Assembly: GCA_949878885.1 (NCBI GenBank)
Contig: CATLBN010000001.1
Location: 1-64,000 of the forward strand
Length of the DNA stretch: 64,000 nt
Origin: an uncultured Clostridia bacterium
GTDB lineage: Bacteria; Bacillota; Clostridia; Christensenellales; Borkfalkiaceae
Reading direction: 5' to 3'
Shown here in pieces: positions 53,697 through 62,100 of the stretch; the first letter of the stretch is position 1, and each line of letters starts with the position of its first letter. Under the pieces are notes generated by a model. The model saw only the letters and a list, made by a program, of their open reading frames with translations. It did no database searches and had not been told where the DNA came from. The translations under genes and the position numbers were made by a program.

Positions 53697-54617
53697 ATGC
53701 AGGATATTTACTTTCCGTCCAAAGACGGTAAAAATACTATTCACGCGTGTATTTGGCGTCCCGAAGGGGAAATAAAGGGCGCGGTGCAGATTATTCACGG
53801 TATGGCGGAATATGCGTCGAGATACGCGCCGTTTGCCGAATTTTTAAACGAACACGGCTTTTTGGTTTACGCCGACGACCATTTGGGTCACGGACTTTCG
53901 GTTAAATCGGTAGACGATTTGGGGCATATGGGGGATAACGGAGATTATATGACCGTTATAAACGATATGCGCGAGTTACAGCTTAACGTTAAAGCTCAAA
54001 CGCCGCAAGTCCCTTATTTTATATTGGGACACAGTATGGGCTCGTTTTTCTGCCGTAAATATATATCTTTATTCGGTACCGATTTTAAAGCCGCGGTAAT
54101 AATGGGCAGCGGTTTTAAAAGCAAGGCAACTTTGAATACCGCGCTTTTTGCGGTTAAGCTTAACGCGCTTTTCTGCGGTTGGCATAACAGAAGCAAGGTT
54201 ATAAAAAATCTTGCATTCGGCTCGTATAATAAAAAATTCAAGCCCGTGCGCACGTCGGAAGATTGGCTTTCTAAAAATGCGGAAAACGTTGATAAGTACA
54301 GGGAAGACAGGCTTTGCGGCTTTGATTTTACAAACGCGGGATATAAAGTTTTGTTTTCGGTTATAAAACAGGCTTGTTCAAATAAAACCATAGCCGCTGT
54401 TCCTAAGGATTTACCCGTGTACTTTGTTGCGGGCAGCGACGACCCCGTAGGCGATTACGGCAAGGGCGTTGAAAAGGCTGTTCAAAAGTTTAAAAAGGCT
54501 GGCGTTAAAGAAGTTAAGCTTACGCTCTATACCGACAGCCGCCACGAAATTTTAAACGACGATTGTAAAAATACCGTATTTAACGACGTTTTGGAATTTT
54601 ATAAATCTCACTTATAA
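53697..54617 (+). CDS. Alpha/beta hydrolase (monoacylglycerol lipase/lysophospholipase-like)
   Basis: A 306-aa protein with the nucleophile in LGHSMGS, the catalytic Asp in VAGSDDPVGDYG and His in DSRHEIL, and an early IHGMAEYASRYAPFAEFL stretch typical of Hydrolase_4 members. It follows the SGNH gene by 14 nt. Substrate unknown; a small ester or monoacylglycerol is plausible. Confidence 0.9.
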   Translation: MQDIYFPSKDGKNTIHACIWRPEGEIKGAVQIIHGMAEYASRYAPFAEFLNEHGFLVYADDHLGHGLSVKSVDDLGHMGDNGDYMTVINDMRELQLNVKAQTPQVPYFILGHSMGSFFCRKYISLFGTDFKAAVIMGSGFKSKATLNTALFAVKLNALFCGWHNRSKVIKNLAFGSYNKKFKPVRTSEDWLSKNAENVDKYREDRLCGFDFTNAGYKVLFSVIKQACSNKTIAAVPKDLPVYFVAGSDDPVGDYGKGVEKAVQKFKKAGVKEVKLTLYTDSRHEILNDDCKNTVFNDVLEFYKSHL

Positions 54618-54627
54618 CGGTGGCTTT

Positions 54628-55401
54628 ATGGTTGAAAAATGGAATATAACAATTCCGGCGCTTACGGGCGACAGGCAGAGAAAAGCATACGTATATCTTC
54701 CCGCGCAATATAAAAACGACGCAGACAGCCGTTTTCCCGTTATGTATATGTTTGACGGGCACAATCTGTTTAGCGACGGCGAGGCAACTTACGGCAAAAG
54801 CTGGGGTCTTTCGCAATACCTTGACAATACGCAAACTCCTATTATTATAGCTGCGGTCGAGTGCAATCACGTAGGGCACGGAAGGCTTGAAGAATACACG
54901 CCGGTTTCTTTTACGTTTAAAGACGGCTCACGGATAAACGCCAAAGGCAAAAAATATATGGATTGGCTTGTTAAAGAGTTTAAACCGTATATAGACGGTA
55001 ACTTCCGCACGCTTTCAGACAGAAAAAATACTGCAATAGGCGGAAGCTCTATGGGCGGACTTATGACGCTTTACGCGCTTGTAAAGTACGGCAAATACTT
55101 TTCCAAGGGCGCGGCTTTGTCGCCAAGTCTTTGGGTAAACGGAGGAGAAGCCGTAAAACAGCTTCTCGGCAGCGCAAAATTCCGCAAAGACACATATATT
55201 TATATGGATTACGGCAGCCGCGAATTCGACAGGCACGATTCGCAGCGTTCGTCGTTTGCGGAAGCCTGCGCATCGTTAATACAAAACGGCGCGTTTGTAA
55301 CCGCGCGTATTGTTGCCGGCGGCACCCATTCGGAAGCTTCTTGGGAAAAGCAGATTCCTTACTTTATGAACTCTTTGGGGTTTTATCCCGAAAATAAATA
55401 A
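54628..55401 (+). CDS. Putative esterase (Fes/IroE-esterase D superfamily)
   Basis: A 257-aa protein. It opens with binding strands (RQRKAYVYLPAQY), FPVMYMFDGHNLF, the nucleophile in GGSSMGG and the His in GGTHSEASW. It is 10 nt after the preceding hydrolase. The superfamily includes siderophore, feruloyl and xylan esterases; no signal peptide is seen here, so a cytoplasmic ester is likely. Confidence 0.88.
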   Translation: MVEKWNITIPALTGDRQRKAYVYLPAQYKNDADSRFPVMYMFDGHNLFSDGEATYGKSWGLSQYLDNTQTPIIIAAVECNHVGHGRLEEYTPVSFTFKDGSRINAKGKKYMDWLVKEFKPYIDGNFRTLSDRKNTAIGGSSMGGLMTLYALVKYGKYFSKGAALSPSLWVNGGEAVKQLLGSAKFRKDTYIYMDYGSREFDRHDSQRSSFAEACASLIQNGAFVTARIVAGGTHSEASWEKQIPYFMNSLGFYPENK

Positions 55402-55425
55402 TAAAAAATTTAAAGAAGTGTAATT

Positions 55426-56613
55426 ATGAAAAATTTTGTATTTGTATCTCCTAATTTTCCCGCAAACTATCAGAATTTTTGCAGGGAACTTAAAAACAAC
55501 GGTTTCAGAGTTTTGGGCATAGGGGACTGTCCTTACGATAATCTTACCGCAGAACTTAAAAGTTCGCTGTATGAATATTATAAAGTTTCCTCTCTTGAAA
55601 ATTACGACGAGGTTTACCGCGCCGTTGCGTTTTTTGCGTTTAAATACGGTAAAATCGATTATTTGGAAAGCAACAACGAATATTGGCTTGAACGCGATGC
55701 GGCGCTGCGCACCGACTTTAATATAGAAACGGGCTTTCATACCAAAGATATAAAACGCGTAAAATATAAGTCGGAAATGAAAAAGTACTATAAAAAAGCA
55801 GGCGTTAAAGTTGCCCGCCATTGTATGGCAAAATCACTTAGCGGCTGCAAAAAGTTTATAGACAAAGTGGGTTATCCCGTAATAGTAAAGCCCGACAACG
55901 GCGTTGGCGCAAACGATACTCACAAAATTTCAAACGAAACCGAACTTAAACAATTTTTAAAGAATAAACTTCCCGTAAGCTATATTATGGAAGAATTTAT
56001 AGATGCAGAGGTAAATTCTTACGACGCCGTAATAGACAGTTTCGGTAATCCCGTATTCGAATCCGGCAACGTTACGCCCAAGTCGCTTATGGACGTAGTT
56101 AACGATAACGGGGAATGTATGTTTTACATAGTTAACGAACTTGCGCCCGACGTGCGTTCGCTTGGCAGAAAAACCGTAAAAGCCTTCGGAGTAAAATCCA
56201 GATTTGTGCATTTCGAATTTTTCAGACTGCTTTCCGATCAGCATATAGGAAAAAAGGGAGAAGTGGTTGCGCTTGAAGTCAATATGCGCCCTTGCGGCGG
56301 AATTGCGCCCGATATGCTCAACTACGCCAACAGCACCGACGTTTACAAAATTTGGGCGGATATGATAGCTTACGATTCCACGCTTATAACCGAGGGCGAA
56401 AAATATTTTTGCGGTTTTGCTGGAAGGCGCGATAATAAGGAATATTATTATTCCGAACAGGATATTGTGGATAAATGGAACAAAAATCTTAAAGCAATAG
56501 GCAAGGTGCCTAATGCGCTGTCGGGTGCAATGGGCAATTTAATGTATATTGCAAATTTTAAAACAAAAGCCGAATTGGACGAATTTTACGGCGATATGAT
56601 AAAATGCAAATAA
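55426..56613 (+). CDS. ATP-grasp carboxylate-amine/thiol ligase
   Basis: A 395-aa protein. An N-terminal Rossmann-like domain is followed by ATP-grasp with VIVKPDNGVGANDTHK (~147-162), the hinge YIMEEFIDAEV and the metal-binding EVNMRPCGGI (~283-292). It joins a carboxylate to an amine through an acyl phosphate. Substrates are unknown. Last gene of the operon with three hydrolases; a perfect terminator follows. Confidence 0.88.
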   Translation: MKNFVFVSPNFPANYQNFCRELKNNGFRVLGIGDCPYDNLTAELKSSLYEYYKVSSLENYDEVYRAVAFFAFKYGKIDYLESNNEYWLERDAALRTDFNIETGFHTKDIKRVKYKSEMKKYYKKAGVKVARHCMAKSLSGCKKFIDKVGYPVIVKPDNGVGANDTHKISNETELKQFLKNKLPVSYIMEEFIDAEVNSYDAVIDSFGNPVFESGNVTPKSLMDVVNDNGECMFYIVNELAPDVRSLGRKTVKAFGVKSRFVHFEFFRLLSDQHIGKKGEVVALEVNMRPCGGIAPDMLNYANSTDVYKIWADMIAYDSTLITEGEKYFCGFAGRRDNKEYYYSEQDIVDKWNKNLKAIGKVPNALSGAMGNLMYIANFKTKAELDEFYGDMIKCK

Positions 56614-56633
56614 CAATTTTATAATAATATGTT

Positions 56634-56670
56634 AAATAAGCCGACGCATTTAAAATGCGTCGGCTTATTT
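56634..56670 (+). terminator. Operon terminator
   Basis: A 17-bp perfect stem (AAATAAGCCGACGCATT and its complement) with a TAA loop lies 20 nt after the ATP-grasp stop. Confidence 0.85.
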
Positions 56671-56773
56671 GTAAATTGAGCAAAAGTTAAAAATTAAAAA
56701 ATAAATGTTCTAAAATACGCAGCGCTTCAATAAATTATTTATACACATAGTTTTTTGATTTGCGGAGGCGGAT

Positions 56774-58249
56774 ATGCTTGAATACAACGTTTACGAGGAC
56801 ATTGCCGGAAGAAGCGGCGGAGATATTTATGTGGGTGTAGTGGGACCCGTGCGCACGGGTAAATCTACGCTTATTAAAAAGTTTATGACGGAACTCGTCA
56901 TTCCCAATGCAGAGGACGGAAATTTAAAAAACGTAATGGTTGACGAACTGCCGCAGTCGGCTTCCGGTAAGTCGGTTATGACTACCGAGCCTAAATTCGT
57001 GCCGGCAAAAGCGGCGGCGGTTAAAATTGAAAACGCTACCGCAAGCGTCAGGTTTGCCGATTGCGTAGGATTTATAACCGAAGGCGCGTTCGGTTTTGAA
57101 GAAGAAGGCAAACCGCGTCTTGTAAACACCCCTTGGAGCGAAACACCCCTGCCGTTTGCAGAAGCTGCCGAACTCGGAACGGATAAAGTTATATCCGATC
57201 ATTCCACAATAGGCATATGCGTAACTTGCGACGGCAGCATTTCCGATATTGCCAGAGCGGGCTATGTGAACGCGGAGGAGCGCACGGTTGCGCGGCTTAA
57301 AGCTTCCAACAAGCCGTTTGTTATAGTACTGAACTGCGTAGAGCCGGAAAAAGCCAACGCTAAAAAGCTGAGAGAAGAACTTGAAGCGAAATACGGCGTA
57401 ACCACAATCGCGGTAAACTGCGAAAAAATTACGGCGGAAGGACTTTTGAATATTTTAAAAGCCGTTCTTTTCGAATTCCCCGTAATAAGTTTCAACGTTG
57501 ATATACCCGATTGGATGCGCTTTCTGCCGCCTGACAGCTCTGCCGTATGCGAGCTTTTGGATGCGGTAAAGCAAACCTCGCAATCGGTATGCAAAATGAA
57601 AGACTGCGCTGTATTCGACGGAATGCTTGCGGACTGCAAATTTTGGAAAAGCGAAATATCCACCGCTTTGGATTTGGCTACTGGTAAAGCTGTGATAAAA
57701 GCAAACGTACGCGACGGCATTTTCTTTGAAATGCTTTCGGAGATTGCCGGCGACGAAATTTCGGACGAATATACGCTTATGCGCTACGTGCGCGGTTCTT
57801 CGGACGCAAAACGCAATTACGATAAAATTAAAGACGCGTTCGAATGTGCAAAAATAAACGGTTACGGCATAGTTAATCCCGACGATAACGATATGAGTTT
57901 GGAAGAACCCAAAATCGTACGTCAGGGCGGCAGCGTAGGTATAAAATTAAGAGCTACCGCGCCTAGCTATCATATAGTTAAAATCGACGTTACGGGCGAA
58001 GTAAGCCCCATAATGGGCAGCGCTTCCCAAAGCGAAGGCATAGTAAAAGGAATGATGACAGGGTTTGAAAACAATCCCGAAGATATGTGGGATACAAACG
58101 TATTCGGCAAATCTTTGCGCGGTATGGTAAAGGAAGGCCTTGCAGGCAAAGTAACTTGTATGCACGATGATACCAAGGCAAAAATGCGTCGTGCAATAAC
58201 AAGAATAGTTAACGAGGGAAGGGGCGGAGTTATCTGCATTATACTTTAA
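56774..58249 (+). CDS. spoIVA: Stage IV sporulation protein A
   Basis: A 491-aa ATPase of the spore coat basement layer, made in the mother cell. N-terminal Walker A GPVRTGKST (24-32), TKAD-like region and a conserved C-terminus ending in RGGVICIIL. Length equals the family norm. GGAGG precedes the ATG. No convincing sigma-E promoter is obvious by eye in the ~100 bp before it. It is strong evidence for a spore-forming lineage. Confidence 0.97.
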   Translation: MLEYNVYEDIAGRSGGDIYVGVVGPVRTGKSTLIKKFMTELVIPNAEDGNLKNVMVDELPQSASGKSVMTTEPKFVPAKAAAVKIENATASVRFADCVGFITEGAFGFEEEGKPRLVNTPWSETPLPFAEAAELGTDKVISDHSTIGICVTCDGSISDIARAGYVNAEERTVARLKASNKPFVIVLNCVEPEKANAKKLREELEAKYGVTTIAVNCEKITAEGLLNILKAVLFEFPVISFNVDIPDWMRFLPPDSSAVCELLDAVKQTSQSVCKMKDCAVFDGMLADCKFWKSEISTALDLATGKAVIKANVRDGIFFEMLSEIAGDEISDEYTLMRYVRGSSDAKRNYDKIKDAFECAKINGYGIVNPDDNDMSLEEPKIVRQGGSVGIKLRATAPSYHIVKIDVTGEVSPIMGSASQSEGIVKGMMTGFENNPEDMWDTNVFGKSLRGMVKEGLAGKVTCMHDDTKAKMRRAITRIVNEGRGGVICIIL

Positions 58250-58329
58250 AGCCTCACATAAATTTTAATATTATTTCATTGCGACGTAACGCAAATTTAA
58301 TATTAATAATATAATATAGTAGCAACGGG

Positions 58330-58360
58330 CGTTACTCGCGCTGTGTCTACGCGGGTAACG
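58330..58360. other. Hairpin downstream of spoIVA
   Basis: CGTTACTCGCG/CGCGGGTAACG with one wobble pair and a 9-nt loop and no T tract. It may be part of the spoIVA 3' end. Confidence 0.4.
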
Positions 58361-58376
58361 ATTTGCCGAAAATTAC

Positions 58377-58404
58377 GAAGGCGGAAGCATTTGCTTCCGC
58401 CTTC
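58377..58404. terminator. Hairpin between spoIVA and the convergent 54-aa gene
   Basis: GAAGGCGGAAGC/GCTTCCGCCTTC with an ATTT loop; likely shared 3' end of both genes although T tracts are weak. Confidence 0.65.
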
Positions 58405-58417
58405 GCCAATATATAAA

Positions 58418-58582
58418 TTATTCGCCTAATTTTTCAGGGTTATCATCCGAATTTTTTGCAAATTCGTCAGGCACGCTTAAATCTCCGTTGCTGTTAAAAA
58501 GCGCCGCGCCGTTTTTCAGTCCCGCAATATACTGCAAATACTGCTCGTCGGTAATTTTTTTTATTTTATTTTTTTTACCCAT
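58418..58582 (-). CDS. Hypothetical 54-aa protein
   Basis: ATG at 58582 is preceded by GGAGG with ~5-nt spacing. The product begins with a Lys-rich stretch (MGKKNKIKKI), then TDEQYLQYIAGLKNGAALFN and an acidic C-terminus. It is soluble, helical then disordered, with no recognised family. It lies convergent to spoIVA and divergent from the repeat protein. Confidence 0.7.
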   Translation of the reverse strand: MGKKNKIKKITDEQYLQYIAGLKNGAALFNSNGDLSVPDEFAKNSDDNPEKLGE

Positions 58583-58853
58583 AAAAAGCCTCCGCTCTTT
58601 TTTTAAATATTATGAGCGGAGGTAAATTTGTTTATACTGCTTTTTTTAAAATTGGCTTAATCAGCCGCAAAATTACCATAAAATGGAGTTTGCCCCCCGA
58701 ATATGCCCTAAATAAAACAAATTTTTTATAAAAAAACCGAAAAATCTTTGTAATTGTATTTACTTTTTTTAAAATTTGGTGTAAACTTATTACTGAGTTG
58801 TAGAATTATCGGCTTAAATTCTATGTGGGAATAATACTCAAAAGAGGTGTAAA
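58583..58853. other. AT-rich divergent promoter region
   Basis: This 270-bp stretch separates the 54-aa gene and the repeat protein. TAGAAT at about 58802 is a candidate -10 for the repeat protein, without a good -35. AAGAGGTG is its ribosome-binding site. Nothing else supported. Confidence 0.4.
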
Positions 58854-61800
58854 ATGGCTTACGACCAGTACGATGATGACAGAGTGGTAACCCCCGTCCC
58901 CAAGAAGGCGGACATAATTTTAAGAATCGAGCAAGAGATATCGGCAAAACAGGACGATTTGGTAAACCGTTCCGAAGCGTCTTCCGCTCGTCTCGGCGAA
59001 GTTCTTGAAGAAATTGCAAAAACACGTCAGGAAACTTTGAATATCGCACGTCAGAATGCGGAGATATATGATTCGTTGCGCGAAGATTATGCGGCGTTTA
59101 AACGTGAATTCAAATATATTGCCATTCAGAATGAAAGCGTATTCAGCAACTTCAAGCAACAGCTAGATAAGCTTGAAGAAGAAGTTGCCAAAATAAAAAC
59201 GGACGCAGAACCGGTTGTTACCGCTTCGGGCGAATGGGATTACGACGCGCTTGCAGATAAGGTTGCTGCAAGAATACCGGCGCAGGAAATGGCTGTTGCA
59301 GCCGCTGTTCCCGCAGAAGCCGGCGAAATCGATTATGACGTTTTGGTTGATAAGCTTGTTGCGCGTATGCCCGTACAAGAAAATTATGCAGCGCCCGCAA
59401 GCGTACCGGTTGCGGCAGATTTGCAAATCGATTACGAAACTCTTGCAGATAAGGTTGCTGCAAGAATACCTGCGCAGGAAGTTGCGGTTGCATCTGCAGT
59501 TCCCGCAGAAGTAGGCGAAATCGACTATGATTTGCTTGCGGATAAACTTGCAGAGCGTATGCCTAAACCTACAACCGTAGTAGCGGCGGCGCCTATGGCG
59601 GAAGTTGCCGTAGATTACGATTTGCTTGCCGATAAAGTTATATCCAGAATACCTCTACAGGAAACGGTTTCTCCCGATTATATTGCATCTAAGGTTGCCG
59701 AGCAGTTGGTTATTCCCTCTGCTGGCGATACCAACATAGATTACGAAACTCTTGCAGACAAGGTTGCGGAGCGTATGCCTGCGCCGCAGACGGTTTCCGC
59801 CGTTACCGCGGAAGTTGCCGAATTCGATTACGAAACTCTTGCAGACAAGGTTGCGGAGCGTATGCCTGCACCGCAGACGGTTTCCGCCGTTACCGCGGAA
59901 GTTGCCGAGTTTGATTACGAAGCGCTTGCAGACAAGGTTGCAGAACGTATTCCTGCACCGCAAACGGCTAACAATGCTGACGCTGCTTCGGTTACCGTAA
60001 GCGCCGAAATCGACTATGATTTGCTTGCGGATAAAGTTTCCGAACGTATTCAGACGCCCGAAACGGCTGTTTCGGAACCTGTTGCTGTTCAAACCGAAAT
60101 CGATTACGAAACTCTTGCAGACAGAATTACGGAGCGTATGCCCGAACCTCAGATAGGAGAAACGGTTGCAAGCGTAGAAGTTGATTACGATTTGCTTGCC
60201 GAAAAAGTTGCGGCGTTGATACCTGCCGTTCAGTCAGGCGCAGCCGTTATAGCTGCTCCTTCGGCGGCGGAGATAGACGAAGAAGACCTTGCGGACAGAA
60301 TTGCGCTTAAAGTCGGCGCTATCAAGGCGGAAGACTTTGATATCGTTGTAGACGACGAAGGCTGTTCGTCCATTACCAAAGGGCTTATTGAAAAACTTGA
60401 TTACGATTACATTGCTGCGGCGGTTGCCGAAAAACTGCGCCCTGCAATAGAAGAAGACGGCGAAGAAGATAACGTTTATGATTATGACGAAATGGCGGCG
60501 CGCATCAGCGAACGTATTACGGTTGCAGGCGTAAACGAAGACGCCATTGCAGACAAGGCTGCTGCGGCTCTTTCCAATTATCTTCCTGAAATAGACGTGG
60601 ACGAAATTGCCGATAAGGTTGCAAGTCAGGTAATAAGCGCGTTGCCAGAAGTAAACGTTGATACCGATTATATAGGAAATGCGATAAGCGAAAGGCTTAT
60701 AGAAAATCAAGCCGACCGCGATTACGATATAGTATTGGACGAAGACAATCTTGAAAGGGTTGCCGTTCGTATAAGCGAAAATATAAAAGTTGCGGGCGTA
60801 GACGAAGACGCCATTGCACGCAAGGCAGCTGCGGTTCTTTCCGAATACGTTTATGATACAGACGAAATTGCCGGAAAAGTTGCTGATAAAGTTATTGAAT
60901 CGCTTCCTTCCGTAACCGAAAACAAAACCGATTGCAACGAAGTTGTAACCGAAGTTACCGAAAAGTTTACCCAAAACACCGACGAACGCTTTGACGAGGT
61001 AGACAGAAAGATTACCGAAATCAAAGAAATGCTCGAAAGCGGTAATTACGTTGTGCGCGAGGCAGTGCGCGACGAAATAGCTCCCGTAGAAGCTTACGAC
61101 GAGTCGTATATTGCCGAAGAATCGATAGTTACTGTAAGCGAGGTTGTTGCAGAACAGGAAGAACAGGAAGAACCTGCGGAAGAAGAACCCGTTGAAGACC
61201 GGACTGTTGAAGAAATTATAGAGGAAAACGAAGCTCCGGCAGAGGAAGAACCTGCGGAAGCGGAATCTTCCGACGAGCCGATGGCAACTGAAACAGCCGA
61301 GGAGATATTGGAAGAACTTCCTGCCGAGGAAGAATCCGTTGAAGAATCCGTTGAAGAATCCGAAAGCGAAGATGAAGAAGAAACGCTTGAAGAATTTACT
61401 TACGACGATTTGACGTCCGGTGTAAATATCGAAGATTTGTCTTATGACGAACTTGAAGCGCTTGAACTTAAAGGCGGCGTAGATTTTGCAAATATGATGC
61501 GTTATAACCGCAGCTTTATTGCAAGAATCATTCAAAGTTCCGACGAACAGAAAGGTTACTACGGTTCTGTAAGGAACGCGCTGTTAAGTTATAAAAAAGT
61601 CAATTCCAATATAGCTTGGGGAGCAGAACGTTTCCATAAGGGCAGAGAAACTATTGCGCGCTTTAAAATCCGCGGCAAAACGCTTATTCTCTATCTTGCG
61701 CTTGACCCCGCCGAACACGAGTACAGCGTTTATCATCATAAAGACGTATCCGATAACAAATCGGTTGCGGGAACTCCTATGATGATAAAAGTAAAAAGTC

Positions 61801-61967
61801 CCCGCGGCGTTAAAAAAGCGGTAAGATTAATAGACGAAATGCTTTTGGCTCGCGGCGGCGAAAAGAGGAACGTTCCCGAACGTGATTACGCGGCTATGTA
61901 TCCTTACGAAACCATAAAAGAGCTTATTGAAGACGGACTTGTTAAAGACGTAAGAAAAGATAAATAA
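58854..61967 (+). CDS. Large acidic repeat protein with conserved C-terminal domain
   Basis: A 1037-aa protein. Residues ~20-120 are a coiled coil (AKQDDLVNRSEASSARLGEV...). Residues ~128-700 hold about 20 imperfect repeats with core DYxxLADKVAxRIP spaced by Ala/Val/Pro-rich linkers; two units are identical over 87 bp. A Glu-rich segment follows (~750-850). The C-terminal ~175 residues form a folded domain (FANMMRYNRSFIARI, RFHKGRETIARFKIRGKTLILYLALDP, KSPRGVKKAVRLIDEML). No signal or TM. It looks like a long cytoplasmic spacer or scaffold that presents the C-terminal domain. Function unknown. RBS AAGAGGTG. Confidence 0.8.
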   Translation: MAYDQYDDDRVVTPVPKKADIILRIEQEISAKQDDLVNRSEASSARLGEVLEEIAKTRQETLNIARQNAEIYDSLREDYAAFKREFKYIAIQNESVFSNFKQQLDKLEEEVAKIKTDAEPVVTASGEWDYDALADKVAARIPAQEMAVAAAVPAEAGEIDYDVLVDKLVARMPVQENYAAPASVPVAADLQIDYETLADKVAARIPAQEVAVASAVPAEVGEIDYDLLADKLAERMPKPTTVVAAAPMAEVAVDYDLLADKVISRIPLQETVSPDYIASKVAEQLVIPSAGDTNIDYETLADKVAERMPAPQTVSAVTAEVAEFDYETLADKVAERMPAPQTVSAVTAEVAEFDYEALADKVAERIPAPQTANNADAASVTVSAEIDYDLLADKVSERIQTPETAVSEPVAVQTEIDYETLADRITERMPEPQIGETVASVEVDYDLLAEKVAALIPAVQSGAAVIAAPSAAEIDEEDLADRIALKVGAIKAEDFDIVVDDEGCSSITKGLIEKLDYDYIAAAVAEKLRPAIEEDGEEDNVYDYDEMAARISERITVAGVNEDAIADKAAAALSNYLPEIDVDEIADKVASQVISALPEVNVDTDYIGNAISERLIENQADRDYDIVLDEDNLERVAVRISENIKVAGVDEDAIARKAAAVLSEYVYDTDEIAGKVADKVIESLPSVTENKTDCNEVVTEVTEKFTQNTDERFDEVDRKITEIKEMLESGNYVVREAVRDEIAPVEAYDESYIAEESIVTVSEVVAEQEEQEEPAEEEPVEDRTVEEIIEENEAPAEEEPAEAESSDEPMATETAEEILEELPAEEESVEESVEESESEDEEETLEEFTYDDLTSGVNIEDLSYDELEALELKGGVDFANMMRYNRSFIARIIQSSDEQKGYYGSVRNALLSYKKVNSNIAWGAERFHKGRETIARFKIRGKTLILYLALDPAEHEYSVYHHKDVSDNKSVAGTPMMIKVKSPRGVKKAVRLIDEMLLARGGEKRNVPERDYAAMYPYETIKELIEDGLVKDVRKDK
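59739..59912 (+). repeat. Two near-identical tandem 87-bp repeats
   Basis: Units 59739-59825 and 59826-59912 encode the same 29 residues and differ at about one base; a third, diverged unit starts at 59913. They lie within the repeat protein and imply recent expansion. Confidence 0.9.
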
Positions 61968-61983
61968 TTAAGAATTATGCGCG

Positions 61984-62010
61984 GGGGGTTGATTAGAGTT
62001 ATCAACCCCC
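61984..62010 (+). terminator. Hairpin after the repeat protein
   Basis: GGGGGTTGAT/ATCAACCCCC with a 7-nt loop; followed by TGTAATTTT, a weak T tract. Confidence 0.6.
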
Positions 62011-62100
62011 TGTAATTTTGAATTGCGGCATTATATTCAATTTTAACGCCTGTTTGAATTTTTGCCTTATTACATATAAATATTGAAATGGAGAGTAGTT

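Noticed and set aside
59215-60092. Long open frames on both strands inside the repeat protein
   Set aside because: They are shadows created by the biased repeat codons; none has a ribosome-binding site.
60234-61535. A 433-codon minus-strand frame opposite the repeat protein
   Set aside because: Composition (Phe/Tyr/Arg-rich, low complexity) is that of an antisense shadow of Glu/Asp/Ala-rich coding; no promoter or ribosome-binding site.
58854-61967. CRISPR-like array within the repeat region
   Set aside because: The repeats are in-frame protein repeats with conserved spacing of coding units, not short palindromic repeats with unique spacers; no cas genes.
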